From Robertmurraya sp047302285 (lineage in GTDB: Bacteria > Bacillota > Bacilli > Bacillales > Cytobacillaceae), in the NCBI RefSeq assembly GCF_047302285.1, contig NZ_CP154845.1, forward strand, positions 4,278,001-4,342,000: DNA of 64,000 nt. The letters are read 5' to 3'. Below the pieces are notes generated by a model. It had not been told where the DNA came from. It saw nothing but the letters and a program-made list of their open reading frames with translations, and did no database searches. Of the stretch, positions 27,362 through 39,779 are shown piece after piece. Positions within the stretch are counted from its first letter, which is position 1. Every line of letters begins with the position of its first letter. Position numbers and translations under genes: made by a program.

Positions 27362-27610
27362 AAAAAGTCCTCCTAATAAAGCAAAATCATGTAAGCATCA
27401 TTGTACTAAAAATAAAGAGTTATTGCGACCATTTTCAGATATGAATTGAATTTGGGTACTTGTGTACTATTCCTATTTATTACGCATTTGCAGATTTGAT
27501 CATGTATTTTATAAAAGCTATTGATTTATTACTGTTAGATTATCCTTCTTGCTGTGGAAAAAACAAAGGGATTTTGTGCGGGGACTGGAAATTGCTCTCT
27601 TGAACTGGTT

Positions 27611-28205
27611 ATGAGGACATTCTTTCTTATGACTCTGCTTGACTTTGTCCTTATGAACACTCTATGAGGACAAACTTTCTTGCTTTTCGCCTGACTTTGT
27701 CCTCATGAACACCCTATGAGGACATTCTTTCCTGATTTTCGCCTGACTTTGTCCTCATGAACACCCTATGAGGACATTCTTTCCTGATTTTCTCCTGGCT
27801 TTGTCCTCATGAACACCCTATGAGGACATTCTTTCCTGATTTTCTCCTGGCTTTGTCCTCATGAACCCTCTATGAGGACAAACTTTCCTGATTTTCTCCT
27901 GGCTTTGTCCTCATGAACCCTCTATGAGGACAAACTTTCCTGATTTTCTCCTGGCTTTGTCCTCATGAACCCTCTATGAGGACAAACTTTCCTGATTTTC
28001 TCCTGGCTTTGTCCTCATGAACCCTTTATGAGGACAATTTTTCCTGATTTTCGTTCGACTTTGTCCTCATGAACTCCCTATGAGGACAATCTTTCCTGAT
28101 TTTCGCCTGACTTTGTCCTCATGAACACCCTATGAGGACATTCTTTCTTTGATTTCGCTTGGCTTTGTCCTCATGAACTCTCTATGAGGACATTCTTTCC
28201 TATCC
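27611..28205. repeat. Tandem hairpin array 1 (52-bp units)
   Basis: Eleven full copies plus a partial first one of a 52-bp unit. Each contains TGTCCTCAT, an 8-9 base loop (GAACACCCT, GAACCCTCT and similar) and ATGAGGACA, a perfect 9-bp stem, followed by CTTTCCTGATTTTCKCCTGRC. Differences between copies fall mainly in the loop and in the linker, while the stem is kept. 52 is not a multiple of 3, so no protein is encoded. Confidence 0.9.
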
Positions 28206-28218
28206 AACCGCTGGAATC

Positions 28219-28665
28219 TGTTCTCATGAACACTTCATGAGACATACTTTCCTTACGAAACTACCCTTATCTTGTTTCATGGACCCCTCATGTGACATAC
28301 TTTTCCTCTAAAACCACTCTTTTCTTGTTTCATGAACCCCTCATGTGACATACTTTTCCTTTAAAACTACTCTTTTCTTGTTTCATGAACCCTTCATGAG
28401 ACATACTTTTCCTTTAAAACTACTCTTTTCTTGTTTCATGGACCCTTCATGAGACATACTTTTCCTTTAAAACTACTCTTTTCTTGTTTCATGAACCCTT
28501 CATGAGACATACTTTTCCTTTAAAACTACTCTTTTCTTGTCTCATGAACTCCTCATGAGACATACTTTCCTTACAAAACTACCCTTATCTTGTTTCGTGA
28601 ACCCTTCTTGTGACACACTTTCCTTGCGAAATTACGCATTTCTTGCTCCATGAGCTCCTAATAAA
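28219..28665. repeat. Tandem hairpin array 2 (53-bp units)
   Basis: About nine copies of a related 53-bp unit: GTTTCATGA-ACCCT-TCATGAGAC stem-loop followed by ATACTTTTCC and TTTAAAACTACTCTTTTCT. The first copy (TTCTCATGAACACTTCATGAGA) is intermediate between array 1 and array 2, so one array probably arose from the other. It ends at the rRNA operon terminator. Together with array 1 it fills the whole yebE-rrn gap. Confidence 0.88.
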
Positions 28666-28673
28666 AGACAGAT

Positions 28674-28705
28674 CAAAAAAAGAGCACCCATCAAATGGAT
28701 ACTCT
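28674..28705 (-). terminator. Terminator behind the 5S fragment
   Basis: AGAGTATCC pairs (with G-U) with GGGTGCTCT, followed by seven T on the minus strand. It is a near copy of the terminator at 28972-29001. Confidence 0.8.
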
Positions 28706-28713
28706 TTCGCTTT

Positions 28714-28789
28714 GCCCGGCAACGTCCTACTCTCACAAGGGGACAGCCCCTAACTACCATCGGCGCCGAAGCTTCACTTCCGTGTTCGG
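28714..28789 (-). pseudogene. 5S rRNA 3' fragment
   Basis: 76 bases match the 3' two-thirds of the complete 5S gene at 29008-29124 (GCCCGGCAACGTCCTACTCT and CCGTGTTCGG on the plus strand, with small differences between). The 5' third is replaced by a copy of the spacer element 28802-28905. A terminator copy follows, so the duplication included the operon end. Confidence 0.82.
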
Positions 28790-28801
28790 ACTCCGGCCGT
28801 C

Positions 28802-28905
28802 TATGACCTTCGGATCTCTTCGTCAGCTTCGCTCCTTCAGTCCTCGTGTACATCGTACACTCCGGGCCTCACTCCCTCGCTTCCTCGACCTCCTCGGTCC
28901 TAGCC
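28802..28905 (-). repeat. rRNA-spacer element, copy A
   Basis: One of three diverged copies (others at 32162-32275 and 32425-32541). Shared pattern on the minus strand: CGAGGAAGCGAG, GAGTGAGG or similar, a central palindrome (here GTGTAC-GAT-GTACAC), GAGGA, then GACGAAGAGAT. It is fused to the 5S fragment. Confidence 0.65.
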
Positions 28906-28971
28906 AGCCTCCAGTTTCTGCTCCTATCTTGTTTACATTTTTTCTTTTGTCCTTACGAACATTTAAAAGAT

Positions 28972-29001
28972 CAAAAAAAGAGTACCCTATTGGATACTCT
29001 T
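28972..29001 (-). terminator. Terminator directly after 5S rRNA
   Basis: AGAGTATCC pairs with GGGTACTCT with a short loop, followed by TTTTTTT on the minus strand, 7 bp after the 5S gene. Confidence 0.85.
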
Positions 29002-29007
29002 TTACTT

Positions 29008-29124
<117 letters not shown>

Positions 29125-29220
29125 CTATTTGATTGAAGTGACCTCTTTTGCTTGCGCAAAAAGGATTATACCTTCAAAACTAGATAATGAAAGAAGAATA
29201 GAAAACCGAATAATCAATTT

Positions 29221-32153
<2,933 letters not shown>

Positions 32154-32161
32154 TATTCGGC

Positions 32162-32275
32162 AAATGATAAGCGGCGTATCTCTTCGTCATCTTCACTCGT
32201 CAGCATCCTCACGTACACACTACGTACGTTCCGGTGCTTCCTCGCTTGATTCCTCGACCTACTTGCTTCTCATTT
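32162..32275 (-). repeat. rRNA-spacer element, copy B
   Basis: Same pattern as copy A, immediately 5' of the 23S gene. The central palindrome is ACGTAC-GTAGTGT-GTACGT, different in sequence from the other copies but still self-complementary. The 3' flank reads CGCTTATCATTTGCCG. Confidence 0.6.
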
Positions 32276-32424
32276 CCCTCATTGCTTGGCTTACAATTTC
32301 TCGTAACCCTCGCGGTTTTGTTTTAAAACTTAATCTCTAAACATATAGAGAGAAAACTAAAATGGCGATTACTCGGTTTATTTCTTGGTTCTTCTTCTTC
32401 ATTATCTAGTTTTCAAGGTACAAG

Positions 32425-32541
32425 ACGGCGAATGATAAGCTTCGCATTTCTTCGTCAACTTTCCTCGTTCCGCTCCTCATGTATCAAATACACTCCAGTG
32501 CTCACTCAGTCGTTTCCTCGATCTGCTCGCTTCTAATTCAC
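32425..32541 (-). repeat. rRNA-spacer element, copy C
   Basis: Third copy, in the middle of the spacer: AGAAGCGAGCAGATCGAGGA, central palindrome TGTAT-TTG-ATACA, then TTGACGAAGAAATGCGAAGC and CTTATCATTCGCCG. The 3' end agrees closely with copy B. Confidence 0.6.
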
Positions 32542-32658
32542 CTATTATTAATATGAGAGTATTGCACTCTCAAAACTAAACAAATCATACGGCTTTTTTG
32601 ACGAGTCAAAAAAGCTTCCATCAACATTACGATTATGAGACATCTAAGTCTCAATATT

Positions 32659-34213
<1,555 letters not shown>

Positions 34214-34443
34214 AAAGAGTAAGATTAGCTCTTAAATTTAAATCTTAAAATAAACGTTGGCTAGTTCCGGCTCCTAGCTTCTCGACCATTTCACTTCTTC
34301 TGTCAAAGTCTTTTGGACTTTTCCGCCAGAAGCTCCAATGTTTGTCGAAGCTGTACAGTCGCCTTCACTATTATTTGTTGACGTATGATTTGTTTAGTTT
34401 TCAAAGTACAATTTCGGTCGCTTTTCTCTCAAGCAACTATATT
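34214..34443 (-). other. 16S rRNA leader
   Basis: Transcribed leader between the promoters and 16S. It contains the 5' half of the 16S processing stem (TTTGAAAACTAAACAAATCA, 34388-34410), and hairpins such as AAAAGTC-CAAAA-GACTTT. No protein is encoded. Confidence 0.7.
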
Positions 34444-34472
34444 AGAATAACATTTTTTATAGCTAGTGTCAA
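34444..34472 (-). promoter_or_regulatory. rRNA operon promoter P2
   Basis: TTGACA, 17-base spacer with an AT-rich run, TATTCT on the minus strand. AT-rich DNA upstream resembles an UP element. Confidence 0.88.
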
Positions 34473-34526
34473 CAACTTTTCTTAAAAACATTTTTCAAAA
34501 ATAATCTGTTGCAAAAGCAGAATCTC

Positions 34527-34555
34527 ATTCTATCATATATATATTCTTTCGTCTA
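34527..34555 (-). promoter_or_regulatory. Possible rRNA operon promoter P1
   Basis: TAGACG, 17 bases, TAGAAT on the minus strand, 83 bp upstream of P2. Bacillus rRNA operons commonly have tandem promoters with this spacing; the -35 here is weak. Confidence 0.55.
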
Positions 34556-34655
34556 CTGGCAATTAACAACAGCCTCTCTCAAAGACGACTTCCTTATAAT
34601 ATCATCCACACAATAATAAAGCAACAAGAAAATACATAGAAAAATTATCCAATTT

Positions 34656-34686
34656 AAAAAGTCGACCTCTCCGAAAAGAGGCCGAC
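34656..34686 (-). terminator. Terminator after ptsG
   Basis: GTCGGCCTCT pairs with AGAGGTCGAC (one G-T), loop TTTTCGG, followed by TTTTT on the minus strand, 16 bp after the ptsG stop. Confidence 0.88.
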
Positions 34687-34701
34687 CCATTACTTCTTAC
34701 A

Positions 34702-36753
34702 TTAAGACTTTGAAATTTTGATAATATCCGCTTCACCCATATCTACTTCACCTTGCTTATTGAGAACAACTTGCTCTCCTTCAGCTAGGTTCGTAAATAC
34801 AACTGGTGTCATAATAGAAGGAACTTTATCTTTAATCGCTTCAAGATCTACCTTTAATAAAGGTTGTCCCTTTTGAACACGGTCATCTTCTTTTACTAGA
34901 GCTTCAAAACCTTCACCTTTTAAGTTAACTGTATCGATTCCTACATGAATAAGAATTTCTCGACCAGAGTCAGCTAAGATTCCTAAAGCATGCTTAGTTG
35001 GGAAGAAGTTGACGATTTTACCGTCGACTGGAGAAACGATAACTCCTTCAGTAGGCACAATCGCAAAACCATCACCCATCATTTTTCCAGAGAAAACAGC
35101 GTCCGGAACTTCTGTAATCGGTTTGATTTCACCTTTTAATGGTGATACAAACTCATCGTTCCCTAATTTCATATCAGCTGGAGTCACATCTTCTGTCTGA
35201 TTGGCGCCTTTAACAGGTGCTTTTTCAACTGGACGAGGTCTCTTTCCTTCCATTATATCTTTCATTTGTCCCTTAATGGTTTCAGAGCGTGGACCAAAGA
35301 TTGCTTGAATATTATTTCCTACTTCAAGAACGCCAGATGCACCTAATTTTTTCAAACGATTTTTATCGACATTTCCAATATCATTTACAGATACACGAAG
35401 ACGAGTAATACAAGCATCTAGATGAGAAATGTTTTCTTTTCCACCCATTGCGTCAAGAATATCGTAAGGTAGGTCACTTGTCTTTCCTTGTGGACCTTCT
35501 TCACTTACATCCTCAACTTCACGCCCAGGTGTTTTTAAGTTGAACTTACGAATCGCAAAACGGAAGCCAAAGTAATAAATGACCGCGAACACTAAACCAA
35601 CTGGAATAACTATCCAAGCATTTGTTTGCGGGTTAATTAACCCAAACAGAATATAATCGATTAAACCACCAGAGAAAGTCATACCGATTTTTACATTTAA
35701 AAGATGCATTGTCATGAATGATAAACCAGCAAAAATCGTATGGATACCAAATAAAACAGGTGCTACGAATAAGAATGAGAATTCAATTGGTTCTGTAATA
35801 CCTGTCAAGAAAGCAGTTAGAGCAGCAGATGCCATTAATCCACCGACAACTAATTTTCTTTCAGGACGTGCTTCGTGATAAATCGCTAAAGCTGCTGCTG
35901 GTAAACCAAACATCATGAATGGGAATTTACCGGTCATGAAGGTACCAGCTGTTAAATCTTGAACATTGTCTGTAATTTGAGCCATGAAAATACGTTGGTC
36001 ACCACGAATTAAGTCTCCTGCTGCGTTTGTATATTGACCAAACTCATACCAGAATGGTGAATAGAAAATATGGTGCAATCCAAACGGAATTAATGCACGT
36101 TCAATAACACCAAAGATGAATGCTGATAATGTTAAATTGGCGTGAACCATGTTTTGCGAGAAAGCATTTAAGCCATTTTGGATTGGTGGCCAAATGATAA
36201 GCATCAATAATCCTAAAAGGACTGCCGTTCCCGCTGTAATAATTGGTACAAATCTTTTCCCTGCAAAGAAACCTAAATAGGACGGGAGTTCAATTTCATA
36301 GAATTTATTGTAAAGAGATGCTGCGATAATTCCGATAATAATACCGCCAAACACACCTGTTTGTAGGGTTGGAACTCCAAGGATACTAGCATAATTTAGA
36401 CCATTAACGTCGTCTGCGGTAATTCCTAAAGCTGTTCCCATTGTGACATTCATGATTAAATAACCGATGATCGCCGCTAATCCAGCTACCCCGTCACCAC
36501 CAGCTAATCCAACAGCTACCCCTACTGCAAATAATACTGGTAAATTACCGAAAACAATGTCCCCAGCATTTTGCATAATAGCAGCTACCATATCCACGCC
36601 ACTATTATCTAAAAATGGCGCTAACTCTAATAAAGCTGGGTTTCGAAGCGCAGCTCCTAGTGCTAACAAAATACCTGCTGCTGGTAAAAGCGCTACTGGT
36701 AGCATTAATGCTTTACCAACTTTTTGTAACACACCAAACATTTTTTTGAACAT
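34702..36753 (-). CDS. ptsG: Glucose-specific PTS transporter EIICBA
   Basis: 683 residues. It imports and phosphorylates glucose. The membrane EIIC domain (about 1-400, with GITEPIEFSF at 318) is followed by EIIB with phospho-cysteine C448 in HLDACITRLRVSV, and EIIA with phospho-histidine H603 in REILIHVGIDTV. All three phosphotransfer parts are on one chain. AGGAGG precedes ATG 36753. The leader carries a RAT/terminator, and the antiterminator gene glcT lies directly upstream, as in B. subtilis. Confidence 0.96.
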   Translation of the reverse strand: MFKKMFGVLQKVGKALMLPVALLPAAGILLALGAALRNPALLELAPFLDNSGVDMVAAIMQNAGDIVFGNLPVLFAVGVAVGLAGGDGVAGLAAIIGYLIMNVTMGTALGITADDVNGLNYASILGVPTLQTGVFGGIIIGIIAASLYNKFYEIELPSYLGFFAGKRFVPIITAGTAVLLGLLMLIIWPPIQNGLNAFSQNMVHANLTLSAFIFGVIERALIPFGLHHIFYSPFWYEFGQYTNAAGDLIRGDQRIFMAQITDNVQDLTAGTFMTGKFPFMMFGLPAAALAIYHEARPERKLVVGGLMASAALTAFLTGITEPIEFSFLFVAPVLFGIHTIFAGLSFMTMHLLNVKIGMTFSGGLIDYILFGLINPQTNAWIVIPVGLVFAVIYYFGFRFAIRKFNLKTPGREVEDVSEEGPQGKTSDLPYDILDAMGGKENISHLDACITRLRVSVNDIGNVDKNRLKKLGASGVLEVGNNIQAIFGPRSETIKGQMKDIMEGKRPRPVEKAPVKGANQTEDVTPADMKLGNDEFVSPLKGEIKPITEVPDAVFSGKMMGDGFAIVPTEGVIVSPVDGKIVNFFPTKHALGILADSGREILIHVGIDTVNLKGEGFEALVKEDDRVQKGQPLLKVDLEAIKDKVPSIMTPVVFTNLAEGEQVVLNKQGEVDMGEADIIKISKS

Positions 36754-36811
36754 GTTGTAAGCCTCCTAAAATATTTTCAACTCATTAAGTTTTGCTAATA
36801 AATCAACACAC

Positions 36812-36903
36812 AAAAAAGGCATGAGGAAAAAATAACTGAAATGAGCTATTTGGGTATAGCGTACCCTCTTAACTCAAATTCAATTACATTTTTCACTCAT
36901 GCC
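36812..36903 (-). terminator. Antiterminator-controlled terminator in the ptsG leader
   Basis: GGCATGAG...CTCATGCC closes a long stem followed by TTTTTTG on the minus strand. An inner hairpin GGGTACGC-TATACCC (36855-36869) sits inside. The 5' arm overlaps the RAT, so the two structures exclude each other. Confidence 0.85.
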
Positions 36904-36924
36904 TGATCGAATCAGTAACACGTG
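36894..36924 (-). promoter_or_regulatory. GlcT-binding RNA antiterminator (RAT)
   Basis: CACGTGTTACTGATTCGATC then AGGCATGAGTG on the minus strand, with a CTGAT-TCG-ATCAG apex. It overlaps the left arm of the terminator by 8-10 bases. By analogy with B. subtilis ptsG, active GlcT binds here in the presence of glucose and lets transcription proceed. Confidence 0.82.
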
Positions 36925-36983
36925 GTATTCTAGCCGAAAGCGAATTCAATTATATATATGAAGACATCTTACGGAAATTTAAA

Positions 36984-37826
36984 CTATTTAACTTTTTTTT
37001 GGAGCCTTTGTAAATGCATCGTTAAATATACCGCTTCAGCATTATATACTGGCTTCTTCAATTCTTGTTGCATCACCTTAATGAGTTTCCATGAAAGATT
37101 GTAACACACCGGATATTCTTCCTTCAAGAGCAAACTTATTTTTTCTGGCTCTTCTACTTTTTCTCCAGCATGAACCCGTTCAATCGTAAAACGTATATGT
37201 CGGACAAGGCGCATATAATCAACACTTTCCTTGTCTAATTTGATATTTAATCTTTCTTCGATCATATTTACTAATTTCGTAACCAGCTGCGAATGACGGT
37301 TAACATCCGAAAGATTTTTATTCATAACCGCCGAATGAATATGTAGAGCGATAAAGCCTATCTCTCCTTCTGGAAGCTGGATCTCTGTTTTTTCTTCGAT
37401 CAATTTCACAATGTCACGGGCAACATCATACTCAAACGGATACAGCGCTTTCGTCTCTATTAAAAAAGGGTTACTCATTTCCATTCCTTTTGAAAGTCTT
37501 GAGACCGCGAACAATAAATGGTCCGTTAAAGCGACATGGATATGCTCGTTCAGAGTGGCCCTTGTTCGCTCCTTGATCAATTCAATACATGAAATGAAGA
37601 CCTCTAACAAATCATTCTCCAAAAAAGGTAAAAGCTTTATATAATTTTTCTGCTCCTTTTCATCCTTTAAAACAAAGAGCTTTTCGACGACAGACGGATC
37701 AATGCTGTCTCCTTGCTTGCGATTGAAGCCAATCCCTTTTCCTATGATGACAACTTCCCCATAGGTTGGATGATTCCCTATTAACACATTGTTATTGAGC
37801 GCTTTCAATACTTTTAATTGACTCAT
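36984..37826 (-). CDS. glcT: BglG-family transcription antiterminator GlcT
   Basis: 280 residues: an RNA-binding CAT domain (about 1-60, NNNVLIGNHPTYGEVVIIGKGIG in outline), then two PTS regulation domains PRD1 (about 65-170) and PRD2 (about 175-280) with conserved histidines (ERTRATLNEHIHVAL; LVRHIRFTIERVH). Phosphorylation of PRD1 by PtsG in the absence of glucose inactivates it. Start ATG 37826 with GAGGAG. It controls the adjacent ptsG. Confidence 0.94.
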   Translation of the reverse strand: MSQLKVLKALNNNVLIGNHPTYGEVVIIGKGIGFNRKQGDSIDPSVVEKLFVLKDEKEQKNYIKLLPFLENDLLEVFISCIELIKERTRATLNEHIHVALTDHLLFAVSRLSKGMEMSNPFLIETKALYPFEYDVARDIVKLIEEKTEIQLPEGEIGFIALHIHSAVMNKNLSDVNRHSQLVTKLVNMIEERLNIKLDKESVDYMRLVRHIRFTIERVHAGEKVEEPEKISLLLKEEYPVCYNLSWKLIKVMQQELKKPVYNAEAVYLTMHLQRLQKKVK

Positions 37827-37952
37827 CGTTTCTCCTCTTTCACCACACTCATTCCTTAATGCTATATAAAATCCAGCAAAGAATCAACTAAAAAAAGACC
37901 CTTTTCACATACTTTGTTGCTTCTGGAGAGTAATAAGCCATTATCTTCTCTC

Positions 37953-38063
37953 AGGGATTAAAAAGAGGAAGCGAAAAGTGCCGTCATACAATTAATGTAT
38001 AGCATATTGGTAAAAATTAGCTTCTGGGTTTTTACGAAAAACCACAATCTATTCGAAAACAGC
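37953..38063 (+). repeat. Dispersed intergenic repeat, copy 2
   Basis: Plus-strand counterpart of 9663-9784 (inverted orientation). Long identical blocks include GAGGAAGCGAAAAGTGCCGT, TTAATGTATAGCA, TTCTGGGTTTTTA and CCACAATCTAT. It lies between glcT and the pbuG terminator and belongs to neither gene. Confidence 0.75.
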
Positions 38064-38065
38064 AA

Positions 38066-38099
38066 AAAAAAGAACCACACAACGAACGTGTGATTCTTC
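38066..38099 (-). terminator. Terminator after pbuG
   Basis: AAGAATCACAC pairs with GTGTGGTTCTT (one G-T), loop GTTCGTT, followed by TTTTTT on the minus strand. Confidence 0.87.
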
Positions 38100-38113
38100 A
38101 TATCGATCGTTCC

Positions 38114-39442
38114 TTATTTTAAGAAGATAAAATAGAGAACAAAGATGACAAATAATCCGTACATAATTGGGTGAATTTCTTTTGCTCTTCCTTTTACTAA
38201 CATTGTAATTGGATAGAAAATGAAACCAATCGCAATACCCGTTGCAATGCTATAAGTTAATGGCATAGCAAGAATAGTTAAGAAAGCAGGAACCGCAATT
38301 TCGAACTTCGTCCAATCAATTTTTCCAAGAGAAGCAACCATTAAGACCCCAACAATGATTAGTGCGGGCGCAGTGACTGCAGACGTAACCACTGATAATA
38401 CTGGGAAGAAGAATAACGATAATAAGAATAAAACAGCTGTTACGATTGAAGCAAATCCTGTTCTCGCACCTGCAGCAACACCTGCAGATGACTCGATGTA
38501 AGAAGTTGTAGTAGATGTACCCAGTACAGCACCTGCCACAGTTGCAGCTGAATCAGCAAAAAGTGCCTTACCAGCGCGAGGTAACTTATTATCCTTCATA
38601 AGACCAGCTTGGTTTGCAACACCAACTAAAGTTCCTGCAGTATCAAAGAAATCTACAAAAAGGAATGTTAACACAACAACGAGCATTTGCGTTGTAAAGA
38701 ATGAACTATCCCCAAATGCACCAAATGCTGCACCAAACGTTGGTGTTATGTCTGGAATTGAATCAACAATTTTTTCTGGAGTATTAATTAAACCAAAAAT
38801 CATTCCAACAATGGCTGTAATCACCATACCGAAAAAGATTCCGCCTTTAATACCTCTTGTCATTAAAATAACTGTCACGATAATTCCAAAAACAGCAAGT
38901 AAAACATTTCCATCATGGATATCGCCTAAAACCACTAGAGTAGCATCGTCATTGACAATGATTCCGGCATTTTGAGCACCAACAAATGTTATAAACAAAC
39001 CGATACCAGCACTTACAGCATACTTTAATTCAGCCGGAATGGCATTTATGATTTTTTCACGAATTCCTGAAAGAGTTAACAAAATAAAGATAAGTCCGGA
39101 GATTAATACTCCACCTAATGCGTGTTGCCAAGGAATCCCCATTGTTAACACCACTGTAAAAGCAAAGAAAGCATTCAAACCCATACCTGGAGCTAAAGCA
39201 ATTGGATACTTTGCAAGTAATCCCATTAAGAGAGAACCGATCGCTGCCGCCACTGCGGTTGCTACGAATACCGCTCCCATATCCATTCTCATTTCATCTG
39301 GTAAGTCTGGAATATCTGCTAGAGAAAGCATAATTGGGTTTACAACTAAAATGTAAGCCATTGATAAAAAGGTTGTTAAACCACCGATGATTTCACGTCG
39401 ATAGTTTGTACCGAGCTGTTCAAACTGGAAATAATTTTTCAT
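38114..39442 (-). CDS. pbuG: Hypoxanthine/guanine permease PbuG (NCS2 family)
   Basis: 442 residues with 12-14 hydrophobic segments. It imports hypoxanthine and guanine. Signs are ITRRE-free NCS2-AzgA motifs: APGMGLNAFFAF, ADSAATVAGAVLGTSTTTSYIESSSG-like stretch near residue 310, and a C-terminus ending in YFIFLK as in B. subtilis PbuG. Its leader has PurR boxes, a sigma-A promoter and a guanine riboswitch. This means uptake is shut off by both PurR and guanine. Confidence 0.93.
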   Translation of the reverse strand: MKNYFQFEQLGTNYRREIIGGLTTFLSMAYILVVNPIMLSLADIPDLPDEMRMDMGAVFVATAVAAAIGSLLMGLLAKYPIALAPGMGLNAFFAFTVVLTMGIPWQHALGGVLISGLIFILLTLSGIREKIINAIPAELKYAVSAGIGLFITFVGAQNAGIIVNDDATLVVLGDIHDGNVLLAVFGIIVTVILMTRGIKGGIFFGMVITAIVGMIFGLINTPEKIVDSIPDITPTFGAAFGAFGDSSFFTTQMLVVVLTFLFVDFFDTAGTLVGVANQAGLMKDNKLPRAGKALFADSAATVAGAVLGTSTTTSYIESSAGVAAGARTGFASIVTAVLFLLSLFFFPVLSVVTSAVTAPALIIVGVLMVASLGKIDWTKFEIAVPAFLTILAMPLTYSIATGIAIGFIFYPITMLVKGRAKEIHPIMYGLFVIFVLYFIFLK

Positions 39443-39494
39443 TCCTTCGATTCCCCCTAATTACTTGTCATCGTTACTTCATATATTCAAGAAA

Positions 39495-39525
39495 TAAAAA
39501 ACGCCCCACTTATACCAGGAGCGTT
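39495..39525 (-). terminator. Regulated terminator of the pbuG leader
   Basis: AACGC...GCGTT with an inner extension (TCCTGG/CCACTT imperfect) followed by TTTTTTATTTC on the minus strand. It lies between the riboswitch and pbuG and is the likely expression platform. Confidence 0.7.
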
Positions 39526-39596
39526 GACAACGAGTTTATGAAATAATCGAAAAAAGAGAACAAATAATAGCATTAACCGTTCGATTATCACTTACT

Positions 39597-39661
39597 TCGT
39601 AGTCAAGCCATTTACGGTAGCCTGGTAGAAACTTTTGGGCCATATCCCCAATATTATACGA
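39597..39661 (-). promoter_or_regulatory. Guanine riboswitch of pbuG
   Basis: Minus strand: P1 TCGTA/TACGA, junction TATAATATTGG, J2/3 AAGTTTCTACC, loops GATATGG and TACCGTAAA. The ligand-pairing base is C (TTGACTACGA, opposite 39602), so guanine type. Confidence 0.92.
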
Positions 39662-39689
39662 TGTATACGACTTTATTAAATTCTTTTTC

Positions 39690-39763
39690 ATTTTAGCAAC
39701 AACACTTGCCTACGTCAATAGAAAAAACGAACATTTTTTAATGTTCGTTTTCGAATGTTCGTG
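39690..39763 (-). promoter_or_regulatory. pbuG promoter with PurR boxes
   Basis: TTGACG, 17 bases, TAAAAT (39690-39718). Upstream, at about 39726-39763, ACACGAACATT is followed by AACGAACATTAAAAAATG and TTCGT: three CGAA-type PurBox cores, two of them facing each other. This supports PurR repression in addition to the riboswitch. Confidence 0.8.
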
Positions 39764-39779
39764 TATTTTACAAAATATT

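Noticed and set aside
27611..28665. CRISPR array
   Set aside because: Units are 52-53 bp without unique spacers; the variable parts are short loops and linkers, and no cas gene is near.
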